DNA of 64,000 nucleotides from Paenibacillus sp. (GTDB lineage Bacteria; Bacillota; Bacilli; Paenibacillales; YIM-B00363): NCBI RefSeq assembly GCF_031177825.1, contig NZ_JAPSKE010000002.1, positions 1 to 64,000 of the forward strand, in the 5' to 3' direction. Both the position numbers and the translations under genes were made by a program. The notes below the pieces were generated by a model. The model was not told the origin of the DNA. It saw only the letters and a list, made by a program, of their open reading frames with translations, and did no database searches. Of this stretch, positions 17,436-26,052 are shown piece by piece; position 1 is the stretch's first letter, and every line of letters starts with the position of its first letter.

Positions 17436-17463
17436 TTTACAATATAGCAGAAGCGAATATACT
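17436..17463 (+). promoter_or_regulatory. Candidate sigma-A promoter for the AraC gene at 17514
   Basis: TTTACA (17436-17441) and TATACT (17458-17463) are separated by 16 bases, about 50 bases upstream of the GTG start. The spacing and sequences fit a moderate sigma-A promoter in the divergent gap between the YesM-like kinase and this gene. Confidence 0.4.
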
Positions 17464-17513
17464 TAGGAGAAGAATCTTCCCGCATAGGAAACTAGAACTA
17501 GGAGGGAACGCGC

Positions 17514-18407
17514 GTGAACGTATTAAGAGGGGCCGCCTTTTTCGCGGATGCTTCGTTCCCGTTCTTCATCCAGAAATATACGATACGCCGGGGCGAAGTC
17601 GTACCGACGCATACGCACGATTTTTTGGAATTCGTCTATGTGGCCCAAGGCGGCGCGACGCACGACATCGCCACTCAACGCTACTCGCTGTCCACGGGCG
17701 ACGTGTTCGTGCTCGAACCGGAGACGTACCACAGCTATACCGGCTCGGATGCCGAGGATACGATCGTCTACAACGTGTTGTTCAAGAAGGAGTTCCTTCA
17801 GCGGGAATTCGACGACCTCCTGCGCATGCCCGCGATCGTGAATTCCTTCTACTTGGCTCCGTTCCTGCGGAAGAGCGCGTCCTTCATTCCTCACGTCTCT
17901 CTGCTGCCCGGTCAACGTACGGCGATCGAGACGCATCTGTCCAAGATGAGCGATGAGTTCAAGTCGCAATCGAGCGGTTATCGACTCATCCTGAAGTCGA
18001 GATGGATCGAGTGTCTCGTCTTGTTGAACCGGTTCTATGAAGAAAACGGGAGCGCCGACGAGTCGTCCCTCGGCAAAGACGAATGGATGCGGTCGATCGT
18101 ACATTTCGTGCGAGAGCACTATCGTCAACCGTTGACGTTAGCCCAGCTGAGCGCGACGTGCGGCATGAGCGTGTCTTCGTTCACGGCGAAGTTCAAGAAG
18201 GCGACGGGGATGAGCTTCCTCGACTATAAACATTCCTTGCAAATTCGCCATGCGTGCGACATGCTGCGAACGACCGATATTAAGATCGTCTACGTGGCGT
18301 ACAGCGCCGGATTTCAAGACGTCAGCTTCTTCAACCGCGTCTTCCGCAAGCATACCGGCATGTCGCCGAGGCATTACCGCCGGCTTCAGGGATCGCAAGT
18401 CGAATAG
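17514..18407 (+). CDS. AraC-family transcriptional regulator
   Basis: A 297-residue regulator. The N-terminal cupin has TIRRGEVVPTHTHDFLEFVY and GDVFVLEPETYHSYTG. The C-terminal AraC domain has CGMSVSSFTAKFKKATGMS and GFQDVSFFNRVFRKHTGMSP. The GTG at 17514 follows AGGAGG eight bases upstream. It diverges from the YesM/YesN/importer set across 104 bases and ends at a shared terminator with spoVK. Its target is unknown; the divergent kinase operon is the nearest candidate. Confidence 0.9.
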   Translation: MNVLRGAAFFADASFPFFIQKYTIRRGEVVPTHTHDFLEFVYVAQGGATHDIATQRYSLSTGDVFVLEPETYHSYTGSDAEDTIVYNVLFKKEFLQREFDDLLRMPAIVNSFYLAPFLRKSASFIPHVSLLPGQRTAIETHLSKMSDEFKSQSSGYRLILKSRWIECLVLLNRFYEENGSADESSLGKDEWMRSIVHFVREHYRQPLTLAQLSATCGMSVSSFTAKFKKATGMSFLDYKHSLQIRHACDMLRTTDIKIVYVAYSAGFQDVSFFNRVFRKHTGMSPRHYRRLQGSQVE

Positions 18408-18500
18408 ACGACGCCGTCTCCGCCGTATCGACGTTGACGTTTAAGCTATCCGGAACCGTACGGATGGTCCGCAGGTTCCGACAACGGAAGACATCGAAAA

Positions 18501-18540
18501 GACCGTTAGGCATAGCGTTCGCCTAACGGTCTGTTCGGTT
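18501..18540. terminator. Bidirectional terminator between the AraC gene and spoVK
   Basis: GACCGTTAGGC and GCCTAACGGTC form a perfect 11-base stem with a 9-base loop (18501-18531). It lies between two converging genes, has TTTT after the stem on the minus strand and a T-rich run on the plus strand. Confidence 0.8.
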
Positions 18541-18550
18541 CCTTTTCCGC

Positions 18551-19540
18551 TTATCGCTTGGTTGCCAGATCTTCCGGACGGAGCGTCATAAGCTCTTGCT
18601 TGGACGGCACGTTCGGATGCTGGTGCAGCAGCCGCACCGCTTGATTGCGGACCGCCTTATCGAGCAAGTTGCGCACGTACCGCGCATTCGCGAACGATCG
18701 CCAGAACACGTGCTTCTCTTCGGTCAACATCTGCTTCAGGCGATGCGTCGCCCCGGGGAGCAGCACATATTCGCGTTCCTTCGCCATCGACTCCGCGATC
18801 AACAACAATTCGTCGACGGAATAGTCGCCGAAGTCGATCTGAATCGGGAAGCGCGAAGGCAAGCCGGGGTTCAGCGTCAGGAACTGCTCCATCTCCTCGG
18901 AATAGCCGGCTAGAATCAAGATGAAATCCTCGCGATGATCCTCCATCGCCTTGACGAGCGCGTCGATCGCCTCTTTGCCGAAATCCTTCTCCCCGCCTCG
19001 GGCCAAGCTATACGCTTCGTCGATAAACAATATTCCTCCGAGTGCTTTCTTTACTAACTCTCTTGTCTTGATGGCCGTATGGCCGATGTATTCGCCGACC
19101 AAATCCGCTCGCTCCACCTCGATGAAGTGCCCTTTGCTCAGCACGCCCATCCGATGGAACAGCTTGGCGACGAGCCGGGCGACCGTCGTCTTGCCCGTGC
19201 CCGGATTCCCCTTGAAAATCATATGATATACGTGCGATTTGCTCTGCAGCCCGGCGTCGGCGCGATATTGGGAAATTTGAAGCATCGCATAAATTTCGTA
19301 CACGAGCTCTTTCACGTGCTCCAGGCCGACCATCTGATCAAGCTCTTTGAAAATGTCGCCGAACGGGCTTTGCAGAAGCAGCGTCTTCGGATGGACCGTC
19401 GGCGCCGGTTGAGGGGCCTGGTTCGGGTATCCGTCTCCGTTGCGCAGGACGACTTGGATTTTTCGCGACGGTTTATCGGCGGCGGCGGGAGGAACGGGAA
19501 CGGCGGCATTCGCGTCTCTCAGCGTGCTGCGGTTGTTCAT
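18551..19540 (-). CDS. spoVK: Stage V sporulation protein K-like AAA ATPase
   Basis: A 329-residue AAA+ ATPase of the CbbX/SpoVK family. In Bacillus subtilis SpoVK is needed late in mother-cell development. Walker A is GNPGTGKTT (111-119), Walker B LFIDEAY (171-177), and sensor/arginine-finger regions are AGYSEEMEQF and LPSRFPIQIDF. The first 60 residues are a low-complexity extension longer than in Bacillus. ATG 19540 follows GAGGTGAGCCC. Its position downstream of miaA-hfq matches the Bacillus order, with PBP1A, cyclophilin and DUF429 genes between, which supports the name. Confidence 0.88.
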   Translation of the reverse strand: MNNRSTLRDANAAVPVPPAAADKPSRKIQVVLRNGDGYPNQAPQPAPTVHPKTLLLQSPFGDIFKELDQMVGLEHVKELVYEIYAMLQISQYRADAGLQSKSHVYHMIFKGNPGTGKTTVARLVAKLFHRMGVLSKGHFIEVERADLVGEYIGHTAIKTRELVKKALGGILFIDEAYSLARGGEKDFGKEAIDALVKAMEDHREDFILILAGYSEEMEQFLTLNPGLPSRFPIQIDFGDYSVDELLLIAESMAKEREYVLLPGATHRLKQMLTEEKHVFWRSFANARYVRNLLDKAVRNQAVRLLHQHPNVPSKQELMTLRPEDLATKR

Positions 19541-19625
19541 GGGCTCACCTCGTTTGTGGAAGGTGCTAGCAGTATACGCAAGTGCCCAGAAATGCGTGAC
19601 TCGTGCGGGCACCCGTCTAGAGAAC

Positions 19626-19642
19626 CGATAAATATTTTATCG
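19626..19642. other. AT-rich palindrome upstream of spoVK
   Basis: CGATAAA-TAT-TTTATCG has perfect 7-base arms in the 280-base gap between spoVK and the DUF429 gene. The gap is otherwise without a coding sequence. A TATACT sequence near 19575 on the minus strand may be part of a promoter, but no sporulation sigma-factor site can be assigned with confidence. The palindrome could be an operator. Confidence 0.3.
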
Positions 19643-19820
19643 CGGGTAAAGGGTGCGTACGATGCCGGGTCGGCGAGCGGAATGCGGAGAATAGGCGGGA
19701 TGACGGACGATGGTACATCTTATGCGGGAGAACGCCGAAGCATGAGCTTTCTCGGGAATGGGGGGGGCGGCCGAGTCGTAGAACGGCTCCGACGGCTCGG
19801 ACACGGGCGCGTCGGAGGGC

Positions 19821-20729
19821 TCATCTGGGCGGGTGTAGTCGGAGTTTCTCCGACGATTTGGGCCTCGTGGTCCGCGCTTCGTCCGACGATGCGGCCAGAC
19901 GCACGATCAACCCCTCGCGACCGCGGACCGCCCACTCCGCGTCGGTCGCGAAGGACGGCCGCCCGCCGCCGGCGAGCGCCGTCCCATCGCGCGCGTAGGC
20001 GGCTGCCAGCGTCAAACACGCGACGCAGGCGTCTGCGGCGTCCTGGCTCGGCACCGCGCCGGCAACGGCATCCGTCGCCGGCGGGAGACGCCAGCCCGCG
20101 GCTGCGCGCGCGACCTCGGCGGCGGCCGACAGGTCGAGCCGACGCGCGCCGCCCGCCAACCGAGCCGTGTGCGACGGGTACACCTCGTAGAGCGTCGGAC
20201 CGTCGCGCGCCCCGCCGACCTCGTCGAACGGATAGACGGCGCCGCCGGCTTCCCTTGCATACGCCAGAAGCTTCCAGCCGGCGTAAATCATGGCGCGTAA
20301 ATTCGGCTGCACGCGCTTGAACGGGCTGGCGGCGCGGCAGGCGACATCCGTACATCGGCAAGCCCAGCCATGGGCCGCGCACGGCGTCTCGAACGCCGGG
20401 AACGCAGCGTCGAGCTTCTCAAGAAACGACGAACGGGAGGAGCCGGCCGCCAGCGACAGCCACTCCTCCCACGCGGTAAATCCGAGCTTGTCATAAGCCG
20501 GCCCGGGAGGAGCGAACGGAACGTCCCATCCCCAGATCGAGCCGGCGGGCGAACGCAGCAGCATCGCGAACGCGTCCAGCCGGTCGTCGCACAGGACGAC
20601 GCGCTCGAGCTCGAACGCCGAACCGTCCGCCGCAAGCGTCCCGGATGCGACGAACAGCTTGCCCGACGGATCGCGCGCCCCGCTGAAGTCGACCCCGTAG
20701 ACGCGAATCGCGCCGCAATTAGGATTCAT
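19821..20729 (-). CDS. DUF429 domain protein
   Basis: A 302-residue protein of the DUF429 group, predicted to have an RNase H-like fold. The signature start is YGVDFSGARDPSGKLFVASG, with a metal-ligand-like Asp in GVDFSG. IWGWDVPFAPPG and YEVYPSHTARL follow, and QDAADACVACLTLAAAYARDG closes the fold. ATG 20729 has a poor ribosome site but overlaps the end of the cyclophilin gene by 11 bases, so translation is probably coupled. No biochemical role is established for the family, so function is left open. Codon use is more GC-rich than that of its neighbours. Confidence 0.8.
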   Translation of the reverse strand: MNPNCGAIRVYGVDFSGARDPSGKLFVASGTLAADGSAFELERVVLCDDRLDAFAMLLRSPAGSIWGWDVPFAPPGPAYDKLGFTAWEEWLSLAAGSSRSSFLEKLDAAFPAFETPCAAHGWACRCTDVACRAASPFKRVQPNLRAMIYAGWKLLAYAREAGGAVYPFDEVGGARDGPTLYEVYPSHTARLAGGARRLDLSAAAEVARAAAGWRLPPATDAVAGAVPSQDAADACVACLTLAAAYARDGTALAGGGRPSFATDAEWAVRGREGLIVRLAASSDEARTTRPKSSEKLRLHPPR

Positions 20730-21351
20730 GAATCGTAATCGATTCGATCGTGATCGTCTCTTGCGGCGTGTCGTTGTTCGCGCCGCCTACCGGCGTCGCG
20801 CCGATCGCGAGCACGGTGTCCATGCCGTCCGTAATGCGGCCGAAGATCGTGTAGTTCGGAATCTCGTTCAGCTTCTTGCTCCATTCGCCGGTGCAGATGA
20901 AAAACTGGCTCCCGTTCGTATTCGCGCCGCTATTGGCCATCGCCACGATGCCGGGGCCGTATTCATGCGGTCCGCCAAGCTCGTCCTCGAACGAATAGCC
21001 CGGTCCGCCGCGCCCGGTGCCCGTCGGGTCGCCCGTCTGAATAATATAATCCGGAACGATCCGATGGAAGACGATCCCCTCGTAGTACTTCTGACGCGAT
21101 AAGAAGACGAAGCTGTTCACCGTAATCGGCGCATCTTTCGCGAACAGCTCGATCGTGAACTCCCCTTTGGACGTCTTCACGACCGCCTCGTAAGACTTCG
21201 CTTCGTCGATTTGCATGTCGGGCGCCTTATCGAACGACGTCTGCCGCTCCCCGCCGCCGCTTCCCTGCTCCTGAGCCGGCTGCGTTCCGCAGCCGGCCAG
21301 CATCGCCGCCGCCGCCGTTACAATCCATGCGGCCCGTACCCACTTCTTCAT
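20719..21351 (-). CDS. Peptidylprolyl isomerase (cyclophilin type), lipoprotein
   Basis: A 210-residue cyclophilin exported as a lipoprotein. The signal peptide ends in L-A-G-C21. The catalytic domain starts at about residue 55 (YEAVVKTSKGEFTIELFAKDAP). Core motifs are FVFLSRQKYYEGIVFHRIVPDYIIQTGDPTGTGRGGPGY (catalytic Arg in FHRI) and MANSGANTNGSQFFI. It should catalyse proline isomerisation in proteins outside the membrane. ATG 21351 was chosen because GGAGGAGG lies upstream and the signal peptide begins there. It follows the PBP1A terminator, so it probably has its own promoter. Confidence 0.93.
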   Translation of the reverse strand: MKKWVRAAWIVTAAAAMLAGCGTQPAQEQGSGGGERQTSFDKAPDMQIDEAKSYEAVVKTSKGEFTIELFAKDAPITVNSFVFLSRQKYYEGIVFHRIVPDYIIQTGDPTGTGRGGPGYSFEDELGGPHEYGPGIVAMANSGANTNGSQFFICTGEWSKKLNEIPNYTIFGRITDGMDTVLAIGATPVGGANNDTPQETITIESITIHES

Positions 21352-21425
21352 CCTTGTGCGCCTCCTCCGTAAAACTTCCAATGTCATTGTAGCTTGACCG
21401 CCGCACGACAATCAAATCCCTCGAC

Positions 21426-21462
21426 GGAAAAAGAAAAGGAGCCGGCGCTCCCGCCGACTCCT
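21426..21462 (-). terminator. Rho-independent terminator after PBP1A
   Basis: On the minus strand GGAGTCGGCG pairs with CGCCGGCTCC across a 4-base loop (one G-T pair), followed by TTTTCTTTTTCC. It starts 11 bases after the penicillin-binding protein stop codon. Confidence 0.85.
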
Positions 21463-21472
21463 CCTGTGCAGT

Positions 21473-23920
21473 CTACAATCCTTCCGGCGCGTCGGGCGCC
21501 TCGCCGTCGTCGCTGTCGGACGGCTCGTCGTCCGTCGCCTGATCCGGTAGCCCCGCGTTGTCGCCGGTCCCTCCGGTCCCGCCGGCGTTGCCGCCATTGC
21601 CGTTGCCACTGCCGTTACCGGTACCGTTACCGTTACCGTTGCCGTCGGTCTCTTGACCGTCGTCGCCCCCGTCTCCGCCCGTGCCCTCTTCGCCAGGCAA
21701 GATGTCCGGCAGCACCGGCAAGTCGTCGCCGATGCCGGCCCCTTCGCCTTCGCCCGGCACGACGATCTCGACGACGTTCGACGGCGCGCTTTCGAGCTCC
21801 GTCTCCTTCGCGTAGGCGGTCACGTAATACATGTACTTCTTCCCGGCCGCGCCCGAAATATCGATTACGGTCGTCGAATCCGAGGCGTGCAGCATCTCCG
21901 CCGGGGCATCGAACGGCTCCACCTTCCGATACAGCCGGTACTCGATCCCCTCCGCTTCCGGAACCGCCGACCACGTCAGCACCGCTTCCCGCTTCTCGAC
22001 GTCGTAGAACCCCGACAGATCGGCGATCGCCGCGGGCGCCTCCGCCTCCTTCGGCTCTTCGACCCCGGAAGGACGATTGAAGTCCTGTACTTCCATGCCG
22101 TCCATCGCCTTCTTCATGACCGCGGCGAACATCGCCGCCGCCGTGCCGCTGCCCGACTTCACATAATGCTCGGCGTTCGTCTCGTCGAAGCCCATCCATA
22201 CGGCCGCAGCATATTGCGGCGTATACCCGACGAACCAAATGTCGCGGTTGCCGGCCGAGTCTTTCACGCCCTTCAGTCCGAGCTGCGTCGTTCCGGTCTT
22301 GCCGGCGATCGGACGGCCGAAGTTCGCCTTCGTGCCGGTGCCGCCCTTCTGCGTGACGGCTTCGAGCAACACCGTCGAGTAATACGCCGTTCGCTCGCTC
22401 ATGACGCGTTTCCCCGAAGGCTCGAAGGTGTATACGCGATGACCGTCCGTATCCAGCACTTCGGTGATCACATGCGTCTCCGCCAGGACGCCGTTGTTCG
22501 CGAACGCCCCGTACGCCCGCGCCATTTCGAGCGGCGACGCTCCGTGCGTCAAGCCGCCGAGCGCGATCGCGAGGTTCCGGTCCTTCGCGTCCATGTCGAT
22601 GCCGAGATCTTTCGCGAACCGGAGCCCCCGGTCGACGCCGATCTCGTTCAGCAGCCAGACCGTAGGGAGGTTGATCGAACGCCGCACGGCCTCCATCATC
22701 GTCATTTCGCCGGCATACTTGCCGCTCAAGTTGCTAGGGCTGTAATTGCCGAACGACATCTTTTCGTCCTTCAGAATCGAATACGGCTGCCATTCACCCG
22801 TCTCGAGCGCGGGACCGTACACCGCGATCGGCTTGAACGAAGAGCCGGGCTGACGGTCCGCGAGGGCGCGGTTGTACCCTTTTTCCACATAGTTCCTTCC
22901 GCCGTTCATCGCGACGATGCCGCCCGTCTTCGGCTCGACGATCACCATCGCGCCCTGCGCGATTTGCTTCGGTCCGTCCTCGGGGAACAGCTCCGGATTC
23001 GCGAACGCTTCGTCCATCGCTCGCTGCGCCTTGGCGTCCACCGTCGTATGAATTTCGTACCCGCCGATGCGAAGCTCTTCTTCCGACTTCCCGGTGACCA
23101 ACGCCGCCTGTTCGAGCACGTAATCCCTCATGGCCGACGCCGTGCCGTCCGCCCGCGGAGCCGGCTTGCCCAACGTACTGTTCAGCGCTTCGCGGCGCTC
23201 CTCTTCCGTAATATACCCTTGGTCCTTCATAAGCGACAGCACGACGGCCGCTCGTTCGAGCGCCTTATCGGGATTGTTGGTCGGCGAATACGTATTCGGC
23301 GCCTTCGGCATCCCCGCGAGAACCGCGATCTCGAGCAGGCTGAGGTCCTCCAGATCGTCCTTGCCGAAATGGCGCTCCGCCGCCGCCTTCACGCCGTACG
23401 CCCCGTTCCCGAAATAAATTCGGTTCAAATACATCTCGAGAATCTGATCCTTCTCGAAATTGTTCTCCAACGCCAGCGCGATCGATACCTCGGTCGCCTT
23501 GCGGAAGAACGTCTTGTCCGCGTTCAAGAACATATTTTTCGCGACCTGCTGCGTAATCGTGCTGCCGCCCTCCACGAGGTCGCGAGCGATGATATCCTTG
23601 ACGATCGCGCGACCGATCGACCAGAAGTCGACGCCGGCGTGGGACTCGAACCGCTGGTCTTCCGTCGCGATCATCGCCTGTTCCAGCTTGTCGGGCACTT
23701 CGTCCAGCGTGACGAGTTCCCGATTCTGAATCATGAGACGCGCGAATTCTTCGCCGTTCCGATCGTACACGACCGTCGCTTCGGCCATGTCGAGCTTCTC
23801 TTGATTTTGCTCCAGCAGCGTGTGACCGTTCATATAAATGACGAAGTAGCCCGCGATGAAAATCAATAACCCTAACGTCAACACGCTGAAAATGCCGATG
23901 ACCCATCTCCGAAAATTCAT
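21473..23920 (-). CDS. Class A penicillin-binding protein (PBP1A family)
   Basis: An 815-residue bifunctional peptidoglycan synthase. It has an N-terminal TM anchor (about 7-29). The GT51 glycosyltransferase has catalytic Glu87 in TEDQRFESHAGVD and GGSTITQQVAKN. The transpeptidase motifs are S360-S-F-K363, S415-I-N417 and K541-T-G-T544. After residue 650 comes a fibronectin type III-like domain, then a Gly/Asn-rich low-complexity tail (about 765-800) encoded by hexanucleotide repeats. ATG 23920 follows GAGGTGA. It has terminators both before and after, so it is probably a single-gene unit. Confidence 0.95.
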   Translation of the reverse strand: MNFRRWVIGIFSVLTLGLLIFIAGYFVIYMNGHTLLEQNQEKLDMAEATVVYDRNGEEFARLMIQNRELVTLDEVPDKLEQAMIATEDQRFESHAGVDFWSIGRAIVKDIIARDLVEGGSTITQQVAKNMFLNADKTFFRKATEVSIALALENNFEKDQILEMYLNRIYFGNGAYGVKAAAERHFGKDDLEDLSLLEIAVLAGMPKAPNTYSPTNNPDKALERAAVVLSLMKDQGYITEEERREALNSTLGKPAPRADGTASAMRDYVLEQAALVTGKSEEELRIGGYEIHTTVDAKAQRAMDEAFANPELFPEDGPKQIAQGAMVIVEPKTGGIVAMNGGRNYVEKGYNRALADRQPGSSFKPIAVYGPALETGEWQPYSILKDEKMSFGNYSPSNLSGKYAGEMTMMEAVRRSINLPTVWLLNEIGVDRGLRFAKDLGIDMDAKDRNLAIALGGLTHGASPLEMARAYGAFANNGVLAETHVITEVLDTDGHRVYTFEPSGKRVMSERTAYYSTVLLEAVTQKGGTGTKANFGRPIAGKTGTTQLGLKGVKDSAGNRDIWFVGYTPQYAAAVWMGFDETNAEHYVKSGSGTAAAMFAAVMKKAMDGMEVQDFNRPSGVEEPKEAEAPAAIADLSGFYDVEKREAVLTWSAVPEAEGIEYRLYRKVEPFDAPAEMLHASDSTTVIDISGAAGKKYMYYVTAYAKETELESAPSNVVEIVVPGEGEGAGIGDDLPVLPDILPGEEGTGGDGGDDGQETDGNGNGNGTGNGSGNGNGGNAGGTGGTGDNAGLPDQATDDEPSDSDDGEAPDAPEGL
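21589..21651. repeat. Hexanucleotide-type simple repeat in the PBP1A C-terminal tail
   Basis: The tract is a run of imperfect TTACCG/TTGCCG units on the plus strand, encoding alternating Gly-Asn (GNGNGNGTGNGSGNGNGGN) on the minus strand. Multiples of six keep the frame, so slippage would change tail length without breaking the gene. Confidence 0.7.
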
Positions 23921-23972
23921 CTGTCGTCACCTCTTCCATCCGATTGCTTTCTCTCTAATTTTCTCATTACGC

Positions 23973-24000
23973 AAAAAGAACAACCCCGAAAGGGTTGCTC
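23973..24000 (-). terminator. Rho-independent terminator after hfq
   Basis: On the minus strand GCAACCC-TTTC-GGGGTTG is followed by TTCTTTTTG. It lies 48 bases after the hfq stop codon and ends the mutS-to-hfq direction of transcription. Confidence 0.8.
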
Positions 24001-24047
24001 CGGCGTATCCTTATAGACGATGTGCGTGCGAAAAAGTTTCAAAAAGA

Positions 24048-24287
24048 TTACGCGTCCGAATTCGTCTCGTACGCGAGCGACACGCTGCGTTGCGGCGTAA
24101 ACGTCGAAATCGCGTGCTTGTACACCATCTGCTGACGGCCGTCGCTATCGATCACGATCGTGAAATTATCGAAGGCGCGAATGACGCCTCGGATCTGGAA
24201 CCCGTTGGTCAAGTACACGGTGACCGGGATATTCTCCTTGCGAAGCGTGTTAAGGAACGTATCTTGAATGTTGATCGACTTGTTCAT
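24048..24287 (-). CDS. hfq: RNA chaperone Hfq
   Basis: A 79-residue Sm-like protein that forms a hexamer and binds small RNAs and mRNAs. Sm1 is [21 protein letters not shown] and Sm2 includes YKHAISTF, the classic Hfq signature. Its length is slightly above the 73 residues of the Bacillus protein because of the tail [13 protein letters not shown]. Two adjacent ATG codons (24290 and 24287) are possible; 24287 has the better spacing from AGGGGG and gives the common MNKSINIQ start. It sits 11 bases after miaA, the usual neighbour. Confidence 0.97.
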   Translation of the reverse strand: MNKSINIQDTFLNTLRKENIPVTVYLTNGFQIRGVIRAFDNFTIVIDSDGRQQMVYKHAISTFTPQRSVSLAYETNSDA

Positions 24288-24298
24288 CATGAAGCCCC

Positions 24299-25270
24299 CT
24301 ATGCCTCTGGCGAATGAAATGGATAGTCCGAAGTCGGAAACGTTGTGGCTATTATATCATTAATAGCATCTCTTTGGGTAATGAAATTTGCCGTATCCGT
24401 AACATCGACCCAATGAATTTGGGGCATCGCGCGAAACCAGCTGAGTTGGCGCTTGGCGAAGTGTCTCGTATTGCGCTTGAGCAAATACACCGCTCGATCG
24501 TACGAGATTTCCCCCGCCGCATAAGCCGCCATCTCCTTGTAGCCGATCGCCTGCATCGACGGGAGCGACCGATCGTAGCCGCAGCGCAGCAGCTCGCGCA
24601 CTTCGCCCTCGAGGCCGTTCGCCAGCATCGCGTCCACGCGCTCTTCGATCCGATGGTACAAGAGCTCTCGATCCATCGTCAGTCCGATCATGCACAGCTC
24701 GTACGGAGACGTCTTCTCCCGCTTCTGCGCCTGCTCCGACATCGGCTTTCCCGTCGCGTCGTAGACCTCTAGCGCACGAACGAGCCGCTTGCGGTCGTTC
24801 GGGTGGATGCGCGCCGCCGAGACGGGATCGCGATCCTGCAGCAGCGCGTGCAGCGCTTCCGTGCCCTGGGCGTCCGCGACGTCGTTCCACTTCGCCCGAG
24901 CGTCCTCGTCGGCGATCGCCTCGGAGAATCGGTAATCGTACACGACGCTTTCGATGTAGAGTCCCGTCCCGCCGACGATGAACGGCAGTCGTCCGCGCGC
25001 GGCGATATCTTCGATGAGGGCGGCGGCGCGCGTTTGGAATTCCGCCACCGTGAACGGCTCGTCCGGCTGCAAGATATCGATCATATGATGCGGAACGGCC
25101 TGCCGCTCCTCCCAAGTCGCTTTCGCCGAGCCGATGTCCATCCCCTTATACACCTGAACGGAATCGCCGGAAATAATTTCGACGGGGAATCGAGTCCCCG
25201 CATGCAAGCTGAACGCCGTCTTGCCGACCGCCGTCGGGCCGACCAAGACGAGCAATGGCGTCTTTTTCAA
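24299..25270 (-). CDS. miaA: tRNA dimethylallyltransferase MiaA
   Basis: A 323-residue enzyme that adds a dimethylallyl group to A37 of tRNAs reading UNN codons. The P-loop is [11 protein letters not shown] at about 11-21, followed by [18 protein letters not shown] and [27 protein letters not shown] and [16 protein letters not shown] are further family motifs. The TTG at 25270 is the start: it overlaps the stop of the methyltransferase gene (TTGA) and has GGAG ten bases upstream. An open frame continues upstream to 25873 but that part is a shadow of the methyltransferase. Confidence 0.96.
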   Translation of the reverse strand: MKKTPLLVLVGPTAVGKTAFSLHAGTRFPVEIISGDSVQVYKGMDIGSAKATWEERQAVPHHMIDILQPDEPFTVAEFQTRAAALIEDIAARGRLPFIVGGTGLYIESVVYDYRFSEAIADEDARAKWNDVADAQGTEALHALLQDRDPVSAARIHPNDRKRLVRALEVYDATGKPMSEQAQKREKTSPYELCMIGLTMDRELLYHRIEERVDAMLANGLEGEVRELLRCGYDRSLPSMQAIGYKEMAAYAAGEISYDRAVYLLKRNTRHFAKRQLSWFRAMPQIHWVDVTDTANFITQRDAINDIIATTFPTSDYPFHSPEA

Positions 25271-26052
25271 ATTCGTATCACTCCGTATGCGACCGGGGCG
25301 TTCGGCCTCGCTTCGACCGTGAAGCCGAACCGCCGCCACGCCTCCGCGTCGCCTCTCTCCTTCATAACGACCGTCTTCCTGGCTACCCTTCGCGCCTCCT
25401 CGATCGCCTCGCCCGTCACCGGCGCGTCGTTCGCGAAGGCGCGCAGCGGCGCGATGCCCGTGGACGTACGGACCGGGTCGCCGAACATCGGATCGAAATA
25501 CACGACGTCGACGCTGCGGTCGGGCAGCGAACGGAGGTATGCCAAGTGGTCCGCGTGCTGCGGCTCCACCCGGCGCATCGCCTCGTCGAACGCCGGCCAT
25601 CCGGTCTCGTGCGAGCGAAGCCCTTGCGAGACGATATAATGCAGCGGCAGCTGGCTCTCCACGGCGACGACCCGGCTGTCCGGGCCGCCCGCGTAGCTGA
25701 ACAGGATCGCGTCCGAGCCGAGTCCGGCCGTGCAGTCGACGATCGCGTCGCCCGGCTCGAGTCGACATGCGTCCAGCATCGCGTCGCGCTCGCCGGCGGC
25801 AAGCCGTTTGGCCCGGACGAGACTCATGCCGGGGTGGAAGAAGAACGGCTTCCCGCCCTGCTCCGGATGCCACTCCAGCGTGTTCGGGCCAAGGACGACG
25901 ACCGACGACCCCGGATATCGATCCTGAAGCTTTCGGACCGAAGCTCCGCCTCGGGGGGCGTACCGCCCGCCGAGACGTTGCGCGGCCGCCCGTCCTTTCG
26001 CTTCGATGTCGGCGGAGGGCTTGTACGTCGTCGTCACGATGACGGCGCGCAT
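25267..26052 (-). CDS. Class I SAM-dependent methyltransferase
   Basis: A 261-residue methyltransferase encoded between mutL and miaA, a position kept in Paenibacillus relatives. The SAM-binding motif I is AIVDCTAGLGSDAILFSYAGG, and FDPMF in VDVVYFDPMFGDP resembles the catalytic D/N-PP-F/Y-type motif. The N-terminal region (VTTTYKPSADIEAKGRAAAQ) is typical of this branch, related to RsmJ rRNA methyltransferases. ATG 26052 overlaps the mutL stop by one base (TAATG), so translation is coupled. The exact substrate, likely RNA, is unknown. Confidence 0.85.
   Translation of the reverse strand: MRAVIVTTTYKPSADIEAKGRAAAQRLGGRYAPRGGASVRKLQDRYPGSSVVVLGPNTLEWHPEQGGKPFFFHPGMSLVRAKRLAAGERDAMLDACRLEPGDAIVDCTAGLGSDAILFSYAGGPDSRVVAVESQLPLHYIVSQGLRSHETGWPAFDEAMRRVEPQHADHLAYLRSLPDRSVDVVYFDPMFGDPVRTSTGIAPLRAFANDAPVTGEAIEEARRVARKTVVMKERGDAEAWRRFGFTVEARPNAPVAYGVIRI

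Noticed and set aside
19720-20382. A long open frame opposite the DUF429 gene
   Set aside because: Arg/Gly-rich composition typical of a high-GC shadow frame; the DUF429 frame has family motifs.
25273-25873. An open frame continuing upstream from miaA
   Set aside because: It lies wholly within the methyltransferase gene in another frame, has shadow-like Arg/Gly composition and no family similarity.
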